64,000 bases of DNA from Hyparrhenia diplandra (taxonomy: Eukaryota; Streptophyta; Magnoliopsida; Poales; Poaceae). The DNA lies in assembly GCA_015847255.1 (NCBI GenBank), contig JADLZK010004638.1, positions 1-64,000 on the forward strand, in the 5' to 3' direction. The notes under the pieces were generated by a model. It saw nothing but the letters and a program-made list of their open reading frames with translations. It searched no databases and was not told where the DNA came from. The position numbers and the translations under genes are program-made. Of this stretch, positions 38,300-50,235 are shown piece by piece. Position 1 is the stretch's first letter. Every line of letters starts with the position of its first letter.

Positions 38300-38931
38300 G
38301 CTAGAGAATAACCTCAAATAGCTATTATGGGGCAGCTTGTTGAGGTTTAGCTTAGCATATGGGCGCTAGTTTATAATAAGCTAGAGAACAAGCTAGCATT
38401 ATTTGACCTATATATTGATTTGGAAGTGGGACGGCCGGTATAATTGGGTTGGACAAACTTTCCAGGATTCACAACACTTGTGCATGCATCGCAATCATAA
38501 CAAAAATACCCGCATAACTTATATAAGGTGAGGATTAAACATAGTAGAGGATTTAAGATCATGTTTGGATCGTCTAACATTTTTATAAGTGAGGTGTAGA
38601 ATAATTATAGCTTTCTATAAGCCAAATGTTTGATAGTTACCTATGGGCTATAAGTTGGACAGTTATTAGTTTGGATCAGCTTTTTTTTTATTCAAATTTC
38701 TATAAGCTTAATAACATCATCTGCTTGGGGCTATACTCGCCTTCGTCTTGAATACAATGTATATGAGCAATTTTAAGACTAAAAAAAAAAAAGTCGAGGA
38801 AAATGACTAAATTAACTTTTGTTAATAAGTTAGTTTGTTTGTTAGCTTGCTTAATTTTCTTTGAATGCATATTCAAAAAGTTTTGCATACACATCTCTCG
38901 TATGGCCAACCGTAATATACAAATACATTCC

Positions 38932-38954
38932 ATATATATATATATATATATATA
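38932..38954. repeat. (TA)n microsatellite
   Basis: About eleven TA units. Confidence 0.9.
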
Positions 38955-41596
38955 ACTTCTTAATTAGTCAGTGTCTAAATAATGATTATTAAGATATATG
39001 AATTCAATTTCAAGGATCCAAACCGTCCCTAAGAGTTTTATTTTCTTTTTGAAATACCACTATAAGAGTTATTCTAGGCAATGGCACGCATGGATATGAT
39101 TTGACACATAACTGGAACATTCGATGGCATGTATTTCAAGCCGCCGGGTAGTATGCGGAATTTGTTTTAATAAAGCTTATAAAAGTGACTGTTTTTTTTT
39201 AAGAAAAAGGAGTGCATTGATTCCAGCCTTCACATTCAGGAACGAATGCTTAAGGCTCAACATAACAAGCATGGGACCGAGCCCAAGTTCCGCTAAGCGC
39301 GGTAAGACTAAACACGGTTTTCCCTTAAAAGAGAACTTAACAAATAGAAAGCGAGAGCTTCTAATATATAGAGAAAAGATAATAAAAGTGACCGTTTAAG
39401 ACCGTATCTTACTGTTCTTTGTTTGTTTTGATTTTGTTTGAATCAACATGCAGCGTGTGTCGCAGGCTCGCAGCTGGGAGTACGATCGACGTGATGATAT
39501 GATATTATAACAGACGACGGGCTCCGATCCGCAAACATCAAGCTCGATCGTAGCCGTCACATCATAGCGCATGATTATTGCGGATCATGCATGAGAACGT
39601 AGGCAGGCAACACGACGATGAGATCGTCGGCAGTCCACGCACACTAGTACAGGTGGACGGAAATATATATATACATACTAGTACATGACGACAGTGTAGG
39701 CGATGGACAAAATTATTGTAGTCATTTTTTTAGAGTGAGCCGAGTGGAGAGTTGTATCTTTTGGAAACAAGACTAACAATAATTTCGTCGATCGGCTGGT
39801 ATAGACGAACAATGCGTGTGGTGTGGTGGAGGTGTTCAGGTGGACCACATGCATGTAGGAGTACGTACGTGCGCAGTGTGTTCTACTTCTACATACACGA
39901 CACGGACCACAAACGTAGTCGGTACTATACGGAGTACTCCTACGTACGTACGTATGCCGTCGTCGTAGGTAGTAGTACTACGTAGGGAGAAAGGCCGTAC
40001 CGTAAGGCGTACGCCCTCCCTCCCTCCGTTGTTGGTGTCCGTACGCGTCTCCGTGCCGGCGAAACGGACGGAAGTTACCATTGCATATATGCATGCCTCG
40101 TCGTTCTCTTTCCTTTTCGTTGGCTTCCATTCGCGGCCATCGTACGGCCGGCCGCCTCCACTGCGCACGTGAGAGGCTGGCCGGCGGCAGGTTCACGGAG
40201 CACGGTGCACGGACGAGCAACGACGGACGGACCACGGCGTGGTGTGGCTGGGGGCCCGGCCCTGGCCCTGGGGGTTGATAGTGATAGCTCTGGTCCTGCC
40301 TCTACGACCTGCCCGTCTGCCCCTATACATGTAGGCCTCAGCGCCGGCAGCCAATCCGGCGGCCGCGCGGGCCTCCATCCACCTCCCACCCATGTGGCGG
40401 TGCCGGATTCGGACTGGACTGCTGGTCCAGACCTCCGTGGAGTGGAGGACGGGGCCGCCGACCGGGACCCGGCTACCGCCGCCTACCACCACGCACCAAA
40501 CCAAACGATCGACCTCGTCGTTGCCTCGTTGCCCTGTTCCTTTCCGGCTGTCCCGTCCCGCCGCGACATGGAGCGCGCCAACGCCTGGACGGTCCACTGC
40601 ATGCGTCAGGAGAGGAGACGCGCACCAACGCCTGGACTGGCCGGACACGGACAGCGACACACAGCCAGACGAGACGAGAAGGCCGCGCGCGCAGGGGAAA
40701 CGGCAACAGATAGCAGGATTGTTGCGTGGAGTGCGTGCATGGATTCACGTGGCTTGAGGGAAAACTGAAACCGATAGATGCGGTCACTAGCGTGAGGACG
40801 ATGGAGATAGATCTGTTGCAGCTAGGTAGCATCAAGCAGATCGATGGAGAGCGTATAGTACTTACGTACTGTGGTAGTTGTTGCTACAGTTGCAAGTACA
40901 TGGGGCATATGCATGTAGTGCAGCAGCGCTAGCTCCGGGTTGGGGCTCCGGGGACGGCCCGGGCTCGACCGTCATGCATCGGTTCCATTGAGAGCCATTC
41001 CTGCTGACCAAAGCAGTCTCGACACTGTAGCCTAGCTGCTATGTTACTACGCTGGCTTGAATGCATATCATGCCCCAGTATCGATCCATCACTTTGTACG
41101 TGGTTACCTCCCTCCTCCGACTTTGTTCGTAGTAATGGGCTCATTACTGTAGTGTAACGAACAAAAGTTATACGTTTGCATCATCCATCCATGGTTTCTG
41201 GACCACCAGCCATGCACGTACCGCCCGTCGTCCGGCCGGCCACGTACGCACGTACATATAGCACGGCTACCTAGCAAGCTAGCTCTGCTGCTGTTTACTG
41301 TACATGCATAGGTAACGCGCCGATTTATTGTCGCCAATGGTCGTTACCCTAGCACTGCTACTTGTACAGTGCTTCTCCTGGCAGGTAGCTAGTGAATATA
41401 TAGTCGTCGTCGTCATGCATGCACCCAATCGGCGGCGGCGGCGGCCGGGCCGGCGCGTCATGGCCGTCGTGGTTCTCGATCGATCTCTGCATGAGTGCAC
41501 CTACAGCTCAGTTACGTATTGATCATCGCTTGGTTACGATCATCGCGGTGCATTCCACCTTTCACAAATGGCTGCTTTTACATTAAATCATTGTAC

Positions 41597-41939
41597 GTAA
41601 AGGAGTGCGAGACAAGAAAAAAAAAGCAAACAGTGCCATACAAAAGCAGCTTAAAAAAACCTTTTGTACTACGTGCACCGGCAATAGATCGAAAGTGAGG
41701 TTTCTATCTAGGCAACGCAAATTAATGACGACGGACGATCGAAACAGTGGAGGTACGCCGCTTGTCTACCTCCACCGCTCGACCGAGTCGTCAATAATTT
41801 GCATATGCATGCCGACCGCATCAAACTTAGACCAAACCTCGCCGATCCATTCTTTGGTGCCATACATCGTAGTATAAAATGCCTTTTTGTTGCTTTTGCA
41901 TGAAACTGTTTGCTTTTTCTTGTCTCGCCACTCCTTTAC
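41597..41939. repeat. hairpin element copy 1
   Basis: The left arm gtaaaggagtgcgagacaag.. and the right arm ..cttgtctcgccactcctttac are inverted repeats continuing inward for about 170 bases each (agcaaacagt, tacctccac, gcatatgcat). Almost the whole 343-base unit can fold on itself. Confidence 0.8.
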
Positions 41940-42137
41940 ATAAATTCAATGGAAAAACATTCAAGCTATATAACAAGCAGAAACAGAAAACGGCCTGGGT
42001 AGGTTTCAATCAAAAAGAGAGATCATCTGCTAAACGTCATCCATGCATCTAACAATCACATGGTTTAGCGGGCAACTGGCTTGCTAGATCTAACCTAATG
42101 GTAATAGAGTTCCAAGAAAGCCTTACTACCCAGTAAT

Positions 42138-42540
42138 GTAAAGGAGTGCAAGACAAGAAAAGCAAACAGTGCCATACAAAAGCATAAAAAAATCTTTTTG
42201 TCTACGCAATAGATCGAGTGAGGTTTCTATCTTTTGTACTATGTGCACCGGCAATAGATCGAGTGAGGTTTCTATCTATGCACAAGGGTGGGGTGGGGGT
42301 GGGGGGCATGCATGTGCAAATTAATGACGCCCGGTCGATCGGCGGTGGAGGTACATTTGCTTGTCTACCTCCACCGCCGATCGGGTTGTAAATAATTTGC
42401 ATATGCATGCCCACCGCATCGTATGTAGACCAAACCTCGCTCAATTCATTGTCGGTGCGCATACGTCGTAGTATAAAGGCCTTTTTTTTTGTTGCTTTTG
42501 TATGGCATTGTTTGCTTTTTCTTGTCTTGCACTCCGTTAC
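42138..42540. repeat. hairpin element copy 2
   Basis: This copy is 403 bases with the same ends (gtaaaggagtgcaagac...gtcttgcactccgttac) and the same inner sequence as copy 1. It also has an internal direct duplication of caatagatcgagtgaggtttctatct near 42208-42275. Confidence 0.8.
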
Positions 42541-43766
42541 ATAAATTCAATGGAAAAGCATTCAGGCTAGCTATATAGCAAGCAAGAACAGAAAATGGTG
42601 CAGGTAGGTTTCAATCAAAAAAGAGATAAATCGCTAAACATCGTCCATGCATCTAACAATCACATGGTTTAGCGGGCAACTATAGTTTGCTAGATCTACA
42701 TAATGGCAATAGAGCTCTACAAAAGCCTTACAACCAAAGAAGTTTTAGAACATTTAAGTTCACCAAATGACCAATCCAAAAACAATGCCCAAAGCGTCTA
42801 CATGTTTTCATGGTACAATATTTTCTCTCACAACAAATAATTTGAACATGGATGCCCCACATCAGGCCCACACCACCGTAGCGTAGATCCAAGCCTCACT
42901 TGATCCACTACCAAAGCATCACCCCCTTACATTGATTTAATGGAAAAGCATTTGAGCTACAACAAGCATAAATAGAAAAGAGAGATCGATCGCTAAACAT
43001 CCATGCATCTAACTATCGAAAGGAAGGAAACTAGCTTGCTAGATCTAACATAATGGCAATAGAGCTACATGAAAGCCTTACAACCAAAGAAGTTTAGAAC
43101 ATTTTAAGTTCACCAAATGACCAAATAAAAAACAATGCCCAAAGCGTCTATACATGTTTCCATGGTACAATATTTTTTTCTCACAACAAATAATTTGGGA
43201 ATGGATGCCCCACATCAGGAACCAACGTAACATAGATCCAAGCCTCGCTTCATCCACTCTTTGGCATCACCCCCTTACATTGATTTAATGGAAAAGCATT
43301 TGAGCTACAACAAGCATAGATAGAAAAGAGAGATCAATCGCTAAACATCCATGCATCTCACAGTCAAAAGGAAGGTAACCAGCTTGCTAGATCTAACATA
43401 ATGGCAATAGAGTTTCATGAAAGCCTTACAACGAGAGAAGTTCGAGCAGTCAAATTCACCAAATGACCAAACCAAAAACAATAAGCGTCTACACATGTTT
43501 ATCGGTCATGGTACAATATTTTTCTCAAAACAAATAAGCATCAGCTCGCTTATCGACCACGAAAATGATCCAATGAACATGTTTGCTAGCCCAACAATAA
43601 TCTGTGTCTAGATTCTTGCATTACATAAGTATTTTATAAGTTTTGTTATCTCAGCTCTCTCTACTCAATTTATTTATATAATCTCTATGTGTAGTGGTGA
43701 TGAATTTATCAATTACACTATATGTGTTGTGTCATACTTTGCATTTATAAGCGAGCACATCTATTA

Positions 43767-44300
43767 GACACCGCCTCCACACGTAAATGGTCAAGCGGCC
43801 TCCGGCAAACGCTCACCCCTGTTAATCATTTCGAGGCGGGCCATGAGCATTCTAAAGTAGTTGTCTCCTTCAATCACCGATTTACAAAGGCGGTCATTTG
43901 AGAACGGTCATATCTGAAAATCTCAGTTAACAAAGGCAACCTATATATTCTAAGTGTCCATCTCTAAAAATCAATTAACGAGAGGTGGACATCAAGGGAT
44001 AACTAATAACTTTTTTCCATATAAAGTCGGATGAAGACGAACTTCTATATGAACACTATAGCTTTTGGTGCGATACATAATTTCACAGTGGAGAAGAAGT
44101 TGATTTTGAAACTATTTTGGGTCCCAAAATTTTGTTTTAGGGAATTTTGAAATTCAAAAATTTCAAACAACGCACCTTGGATGTTGACATAGTCTCTATA
44201 CCAAAGTTGTAGTTCTCAATAATGTTTTTCAAAATTTGAAAGTTTTTTCAAAAGTTTTTTTTTTTTTTGAAAATTTGAAACTATACCAAAAGTTCACTAC
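43767..44300. mobile_element. CACTA-like transposon remnant
   Basis: The stretch contains accgcctcc, aagcggcctccgg, ctgttaatcatttcgaggcgggcc and aaaggcggtcat, the inverted subterminal words typical of grass CACTA elements. It then runs into ataactaataactttttt..tcggatgaagacg, which is also a common companion sequence. No transposase and no complete ends. Confidence 0.6.
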
Positions 44301-44574
44301 AAATTCGAAAGGAAGACAAGAGTAAAGTAAGATGAACTAAGCACACGATACACAAGATTTTATCCCGAGGTTTAGTCCCACCCCCAAGTTGTGCCTATGT
44401 CCATGTTGTTGAAGAGCACAACAACAACAAAAAAAACATTGGAGACACCAAGATTTTGGTTATTTGAATTTCAAAATCAGCACCGTGAATCCAACATCAC
44501 CATTATGGAAGCTCCTAGTGGCTCAATGCAATCAAGCTTAGGTTGGATCTCTTTCAACCCCTTTTCTCAATGCA

Positions 44575-45089
44575 CCCCCTTCGTCCCAAAAAGAACGCCA
44601 CTATATGATTCGTGTCAATCAATCTGCTAAAAGTTTAAACACATTTATAGTGAATAGTATTAACATTTTTGTCTCCAAATAAAATTCTTATGAAAATACT
44701 CCCTCCGTTCCACAAAACAAGCAATTCTCACATCACGAGGAGTCAAACATCGCGAACTTTGACCAAGTTTATATGAAAAAGTACCAACATCTATGACACA
44801 AAATAAGTACCTTTAGATTTGTTATGAAATATATTTTCATAACAAATTTGTTTCAAAACATAAATGCTAGTAGTTTTTTGCTAGAAACTTGGTCAAAGAT
44901 GAAATGATTTGACCTGTCACGCTTCCCACAATTGCATGTATTTTGGAACGGAGGAGTATATTTCATAACTAATTTGATGGTACTTATTTTATATTATAAC
45001 TGTTAGTATTTTTTTATATAGTTTTGGTCAAATTTCAAATGGATTGACTCCTCAAAATGTGAGAATTGCATTTTTTTAGGATGGAGAGG
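44575..45089. mobile_element. outer Stowaway-like MITE, split by a nested MITE
   Basis: The left end cccccttcgtcccaaaaagaac and the right end ttttttaggatggagagg are inverted repeats of Stowaway type. Removing the nested element at 44699-44956 leaves about 257 bases. The ends are decayed and the flanking duplication is unclear. Confidence 0.65.
44699..44956. mobile_element. nested Stowaway MITE
   Basis: The ends ctccctccgttccacaaaac and attttggaacggaggag are classic. TA flanks both sides. The element is 258 bases with a strong internal inverted repeat (gtcaaacatcgcgaactttgacc.. / ..ggtcaaagatg). Confidence 0.9.
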
Positions 45090-46388
45090 CAATATCTCAA
45101 CCCATACAAATATCCCATGGCAATTCACAAAAGCTCAGACACTTGCCGGGTTACACAAGCCATCTAAGAGGTTTCACCTGCAAGAGTAACAATTGCATGT
45201 GTCACGAGGTGCTTAACGGTGCCCAAAAAGATCTCAAGGTTTGCCCAGCTGTATAATCCATTGTCTACAATTCTGGAATAAGCTGCAACACTTGTATGTA
45301 GATCATATAGGTATGTCCGCTTCTTGAGAGTAGAGACAGGAGGCATGGTCTTTTATCTTTCGGATTGATCAATGATTTAGAACTTTTTTTTTTCCTTTGG
45401 ATGTGCTTGTCATATGTGGAAAAAAAATTCGCTGAAGAACTATGAAGATGAAACTCTTTTCCGTTATCTAAAACAAATTATTGTGCTCTTTGTAGCTCTC
45501 AACTCGAAGTCACTTGGTCCAAGTCACTTGGTCCAAGTATCCAACTCTCGGGCTATTCAAGGAAAGAAACTCAGGGTCTGTTTCTACGTTTTCTTGTGAA
45601 AGTAACCTTTTCTTAGTAAAATTTATATACAAATCATTTGATTTTTTTTTTTTTTGTTCCAAACAGATCCTCAATCTAAAATACCAAACAAATCCTCAAT
45701 CTAAAAAAAGCTAGGGTTGGGAGAGCTCACACAAGTTGCAAAGGAAGCCATCACCCTGAACATGCAGGAGATGGGTGATATAGGTATCTCCCTGAGAGCT
45801 TTGGCTAAGAAGAAAAATGACGATGGATGTGCTGCCTTCAGCTACGGGACCCTTGGAATTCGCGTTACAAATTTCCGGGACAGCGGTGGCACGTTTGTTT
45901 GACACTGACAGGGGCTGCGTTTGTATTATCCGCTATTCAGGTGAACAAGACTGACAGCTATTAAGCATCAAGTTCGCAGGAATTAAGCATTTCTTCTGCA
46001 GCTATTCAGGACCCTATAGAATCCAAGATCTTCTGCACTGACCAAATCATTTCTTCATGTGTGAAGTTATGCCTCACGAATTAGGCATCACACAAACAGG
46101 AGGAGGAATTAGCATAAATACGGAACCTTCCAGGATGGAAGAAACATCGTTAGGTGTACACGTCAACAAGTTAAAGAGAGCCAGCAGCAAACTTTACATG
46201 ATCTCCAGCAAAATGTCGCTACTGGGCAAATTCTACCAGTTCGCAGTTACATCGCCTTGCATATTTACAGCACGCAGTCCATGCTCGATATATGCTGCCG
46301 CTAACATCCTATGCAGCCAAAATAAGACGCTTTCGGTTGGGGACCCGGGAAGCAAAGCGCAACCCATACGGGTCAGGCGAAGCAAATT
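45090..46388. other. intergenic sequence and YrdC-gene 3' flank
   Basis: Two short ORFs have protein-like composition but no family I recognise: 45164-45346 (-) with 60 codons and 45717-45902 (+) with 61 codons. The part nearest 46388 should be the 3' untranslated region of the minus-strand gene. Confidence 0.35.
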
Positions 46389-49300
46389 TTAAGCTGCTTT
46401 AAAAGCAAACATTGATTGTGCCTCCTCCTCATCTTTTGCTACCATCCAATCCAGCTTTGGGCCCTAAAGCAAGAGAAAAAAAAAAAATGTTTCAAACAAA
46501 TAAATGCACAGAAAAGAGTTTGCATGATCATACTGATTAACAGGATCCCTGCAGTAGACTCGAATACATAACAGCACTGTACTGTGATTATGGTTCATAT
46601 GCATATGCTTCAATACGCTAAATGCTTTCTAAAAAAAAAACATCCAGACACTTTCAGCACTGTATTGTGATTCAATGAAAAAGGTTTTTTGAAGTCCTAG
46701 TGCTTTTTTTTAAAAGACAAACAGTAAGGCAAGCCCCTATATTTAAACTTTAAACAAACAGGGTTACTCACAATACGTAGATGGGGTCAACAATGCACGA
46801 GCAAATGGGGGTGATACAGAATGTTTACCTTAGAATAAGTAGAAGGGCTAAAGAATAGACAATCAAAAAGGCCCAGGTATCAAACGCTTACCTTTCCCCT
46901 GACGAACTATAGTAGGGTTTGTTCCCGTCATATCCACCACGGTAGAAGGATCAGCAATTCTAGGTCCACCATCAACAATAAAATCAAGCCCCTGGAAATT
47001 TGAAACATTCAAACATATGATGCTTGCCGAGCATCTTTCAGACCTACTAGTACTCTTGTAAGAATGATTTGGGATACAGCTGGGCATCAAAACACTCATG
47101 GTTTAACTAGCTGCTTGCAGGATCTGTTACCATTTTATGGGTATATAAAAATAAAAACTACATCAATATGACATTTTTTTTTAGTAACTGCAGTTACTAG
47201 AAATACACTTTTTCTACAAAACTTCCATAAACCAAAGTGATTGGCACTCTCTAGGGTCCAGGTAAACAATTGTTTGAAAATACAAATGTGCGGGGCTGCA
47301 ACTCATAGAAAGAAGTGTCAGACCGGAATTTTTTTTCAGTATAATACTTTTACAAAACAATCACCAGTTTTTGTACTGCATACAAGGAAATGCAGATAAC
47401 AACGGTACATATCCATGATTTCAGGTCGGGCTGGTCGAACGGGTTGACCTGGGACTGACCAGGACGACTAATCACGCGATTAATCGGACGACCAGGGACA
47501 TCCTAATCGAGCACCTGGGACCGACCAGGGACGACTAATCGCGATTAATCGGACGACCTGAAATCATGTACAGATACAGGCTAACTTGCTCTAAGAGAAG
47601 TGTAACTATGAACTATGATGGCTGTATGAAAAATTACAATACAGTTTCAGGTAGGACATTAGAATGGAAGAAAATACCAGTGGCTCATAAAGATCAGCAA
47701 TGATTACTGGATCAAGTATCCATTCATCCTCCGACAGATATTTGACACTGTAAATAAAGGAAATGAAGAATCATTATGGAACTTGCCAATGGCAAGGTGA
47801 CAACATGATATCTATTTTTTTATCATAACCAATTCCTCTACATGCTAAGGATGCATATGAAATGCACATGAAATTCTTATATAATTTCAACTAAAATACC
47901 ATCTTCTCTCTCTCTCTTTTTTAATGTAGTTACACCAGAATACAGAGAGACATGGAGCCATGTGGCATACATAGTGAGGTACTGAGAATGGTCGTAATGT
48001 CACCTCCGTGGGGCAAGTGACCGGATGGGATAGCTATGGGTAGTCACTGACCGTTCGGCTGCAGGCTTCCTACCCGTGGTGGCAGGTGGTGATAGTCAAT
48101 CAGCAGGAGATGAGACAATGGAGAAGGAGATGGGTCTAGATTGGTTGTATCATGTTTACAAGCAATTGTCACATTCTTTCCTAAACTCTTGACTGCCAAA
48201 GGAGCAAGTGCTCAATCACTCTTCCTATGATCTCGCTGTTAATGTTCAGGCGCTTATCTTGGCCCTCTGACGGTGTCTGTAGGTATTTTCTACCATAACA
48301 TGTAAGCACAGAATCAAGTACTCCTCCGAAAAAGTTTGCTCAGATCAATATCCAGCAACATGGAAGATATACCACTATACTGCATTTTCAGTACCAGATC
48401 CTATGATCTTATACTCTACAATCTTAATTGGCAACAAGTAGGAGCAGAAAGCAAAAGTAAGGGGAAGAGTTGAGATGTGCTACAAACCTTGTGCAGATCA
48501 AAGGTTCATCAAGATTTTTTTGCAATATTGCCTGGCAGATGGGATCATCTGGAATTCGGACGCCAACCTGCCTCCTTTTGCGTACCTTGTGGAAGAACCA
48601 TGCTTTATGCACTGTTTAGAAATTGCTTGCTTGCAGGTAAAATAAATGTGTACTGCAGAAGTCCAGAAAAATGCAAATAATCAAGTTACTTGTGAAGTAA
48701 TCGTGAACAGACCATTTTTCAAAAAAATAAATAAATAAATAAAGTAATCGTGAACACTGAACAGACAGCAATACAAGGTGAGTAGCAGGATATCCTTACA
48801 GGCCCAGGTATTGCACGCTTGACAGCACGGAAAATGTTAGCTTGCCCTTGGTTGGTGCCTCGAGGAAATCCTGTTGTGTAGGTATCGATATCACGTAATG
48901 AGCGACACAGGATGCTGAGAGGCTGCATAATTCAGCATGCGTATAAGAACATGGTGTATATGCAGATGGGTACTATGCTCTACAAGTCATATTTCGTTGC
49001 AGAAACATGTTGACCCAAACTGACTCTCTAGTCCCGGTAATCTTGCCTTTGAGTCTCCAATGCCTTTCACTCTGCATTGATAACAAGCAAATATTACTAG
49101 TTAGTTAAAATGGCTTGTTTCATGCCTAAGATTGCGACAAACATTGGGATTGATCACTTATCAGACCAAAATGATCAAAGCAATGAATTTACCTACGAAG
49201 GCGGTCAATGGATTCATTGTTACTCAGGTCACAGACGATGGAGTAGCTGCCAAAAGTATGACCCCATGTTATTTGTGGTCAAAAGATTAAGCATATAATC

Positions 49301-50235
49301 GTTCCTATAGGAATACACTCAAACAAAACCCACACAAAGAAAGGACAAATGCACATATGCAACTTATTATCAATTTTCCGTTGCTGTATTTTTCCCCTAA
49401 AGCTCAAATTCAGTGGACAAAGCTGCTTCAAAACAAAAGAACTTACAGCAACATTTGCATAAAAGTGGCTGTAACTTGTAAACGCTGAATTTTTTTTTTT
49501 CGAAAGCGGGCTTAGCCCGTACTGCATTAAGAGAAGTGGGAATGTTTAAAGTCCATCCTAGTCGGTCTCCAAGGCGAGGTGCCGAATTCCAACTAGGCAC
49601 CGGCTTAACGGTGGAGCTTTGAGTGTAAACGCTGAAATCGTTGTTTCATCATTACAGAACTCATGTGCTTACCACAATCACATAGAAATTGGTAGTAAAC
49701 GCCCAAAAAGTTGCTGCTGGAGTATGTGATTTTAGTATTATGAAACTTAAAAGGCCCAACTGAAGCATCGAGGACCGTACACGGTGTCAGTAGGGATCAC
49801 CCCGACGGCGCCGCGATTGATGAGGTCGATAACAGGGTCGAGCTTCCAGAAGTCCTCGCCGGAGGTCTCCACCTCCACCCGCAGCATCCCGGCATCCCCT
49901 CTCTTCGTGCGCGTGCAAAATCAGCCACCAAAGAGACCACCATTCTTTAGCAATCAGCATCAAAGGCGGGCGTTGTTGCGGAGAGGTAAAAGAAAAAAAA
50001 ACGAAAGAAAGGAGAGCACGCGCTTGAGGCAGAAAGTACCGAGAACTGGCGCTCGGCGGCGTACTTGAGCCGCTTGGGGTTGCGCTTGTGGAGAGCAACG
50101 ACGGTGGAGGAGACGCGGAGCCGAGCGGGCGGATGGGGCCGCGAAGCGGACGCGGAGCGGGGAGGGGCAGACGGCGCGCCGGAAGGAGAACTGCGAGAAG
50201 GAGGAGGCCGCGGTGGCGGCGTCTGCGGCGGCCAT
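46389..50235 (-). CDS. YrdC/Sua5-domain protein (threonylcarbamoyl-AMP synthase family), plastid-type N-terminus, frame-broken
   Basis: The family makes threonylcarbamoyl-AMP for the t6A modification of tRNA position 37. Exons are 50040-50235, 49781-49902, 49193-49246, 49047-49071, 48800-48922, 48488-48652, 47678-47747, 46892-46991 and 46389-46463. The first residues (MAAADAATAASSFSQFSFRR) are Ser/Ala/Arg-rich, like an organellar transit peptide. Family blocks follow: VIPTDTVYSIVCD, KGIGDSKPLSILCRSLRDID, FRAVKRAIPGP, YTFILPASK, VGVRIPDDPICQAIL, and FIVDGGPRIADPSTVVDMTG at the end. Exon 4 is only 25 bases and its donor is GC (AAG/gcaaga). Indels: one in exon 1 (about 50110-50150), missing bases near 48619 and 48577, an extra A near 46457. 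With these corrected the product is about 309 residues. It diverges from RIO1. Confidence 0.87.
47413..47568. mobile_element. short palindromic element with CCATGATTTCAGG ends, in a YrdC intron
   Basis: Perfect 15-base inverted ends are present (catgatttcaggtcg ... cgacctgaaatcatg). The interior is built of repeated words in both orientations (ctgggac..gaccagg, gactaatc..gcgattaatcggacgacc twice). The flanking gtacatat (47405-47412) and gtacagat (47568-47575) match at 7 of 8 bases, suggesting an 8-bp target duplication. About 155 bases, non-coding. Confidence 0.6.
49490..49623 (-). mobile_element. 5'-truncated LINE insertion with 13-bp target duplication
   Basis: Read on the minus strand it ends ...cttaatgcagtacgggctaagcccgctttcg plus poly-A (T run at 49490-49500). 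The 13-base word tgtaaacgctgaa lies exactly at both edges (49477-49489 and 49624-49636). The tail resembles the LINE 3' end at 32800-32876. It sits in the intron between YrdC exons 2 and 3, in sense with the gene. Confidence 0.85.

Larger units (their letters stand above)
37033..41590. other. gene-poor intergenic block
   Basis: No gene is recognised. It holds a 25-base A run (38275-38299), a TA dinucleotide run (38932-38954), and a possible inverted pair gtttggatc (38562) / gatccaaac (39015) that may bound an element. The GC-rich region 39960-40770 contains long overlapping ORFs on both strands (up to 199 codons), which I take as compositional. Confidence 0.4.
41597..43560. repeat. arrayed repeat with embedded hairpin elements
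   Basis: The phrase ttacat(aaattc/tgattt)aatggaaaa(g/a)catt starts at 41936, 42537, 42927 and 43275. Each is followed by similar text: gagagatc..ctaaac..catccatgcatctaac, then gctagatctaa...ataatggcaatagag, then gccttac. The later copies also share gttcaccaaatgaccaa..caatgcccaaagcgtcta and atggtacaatatttt. Spacings are 601, 390 and 348 bases. The two larger spacings involve the hairpins annotated at 41597-41939 and 42138-42540. No coding sequence. Confidence 0.8.

Noticed and set aside
40169..40768. 199-codon plus-strand ORF
   Set aside because: It lies in a GC-rich island where other frames on both strands are also open. It has no recognisable domain or codon pattern.
41597..43560. CRISPR-like array
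   Set aside because: The units are long, irregularly spaced and contain hairpins, with no short-repeat/spacer pattern, in a plant nuclear context.
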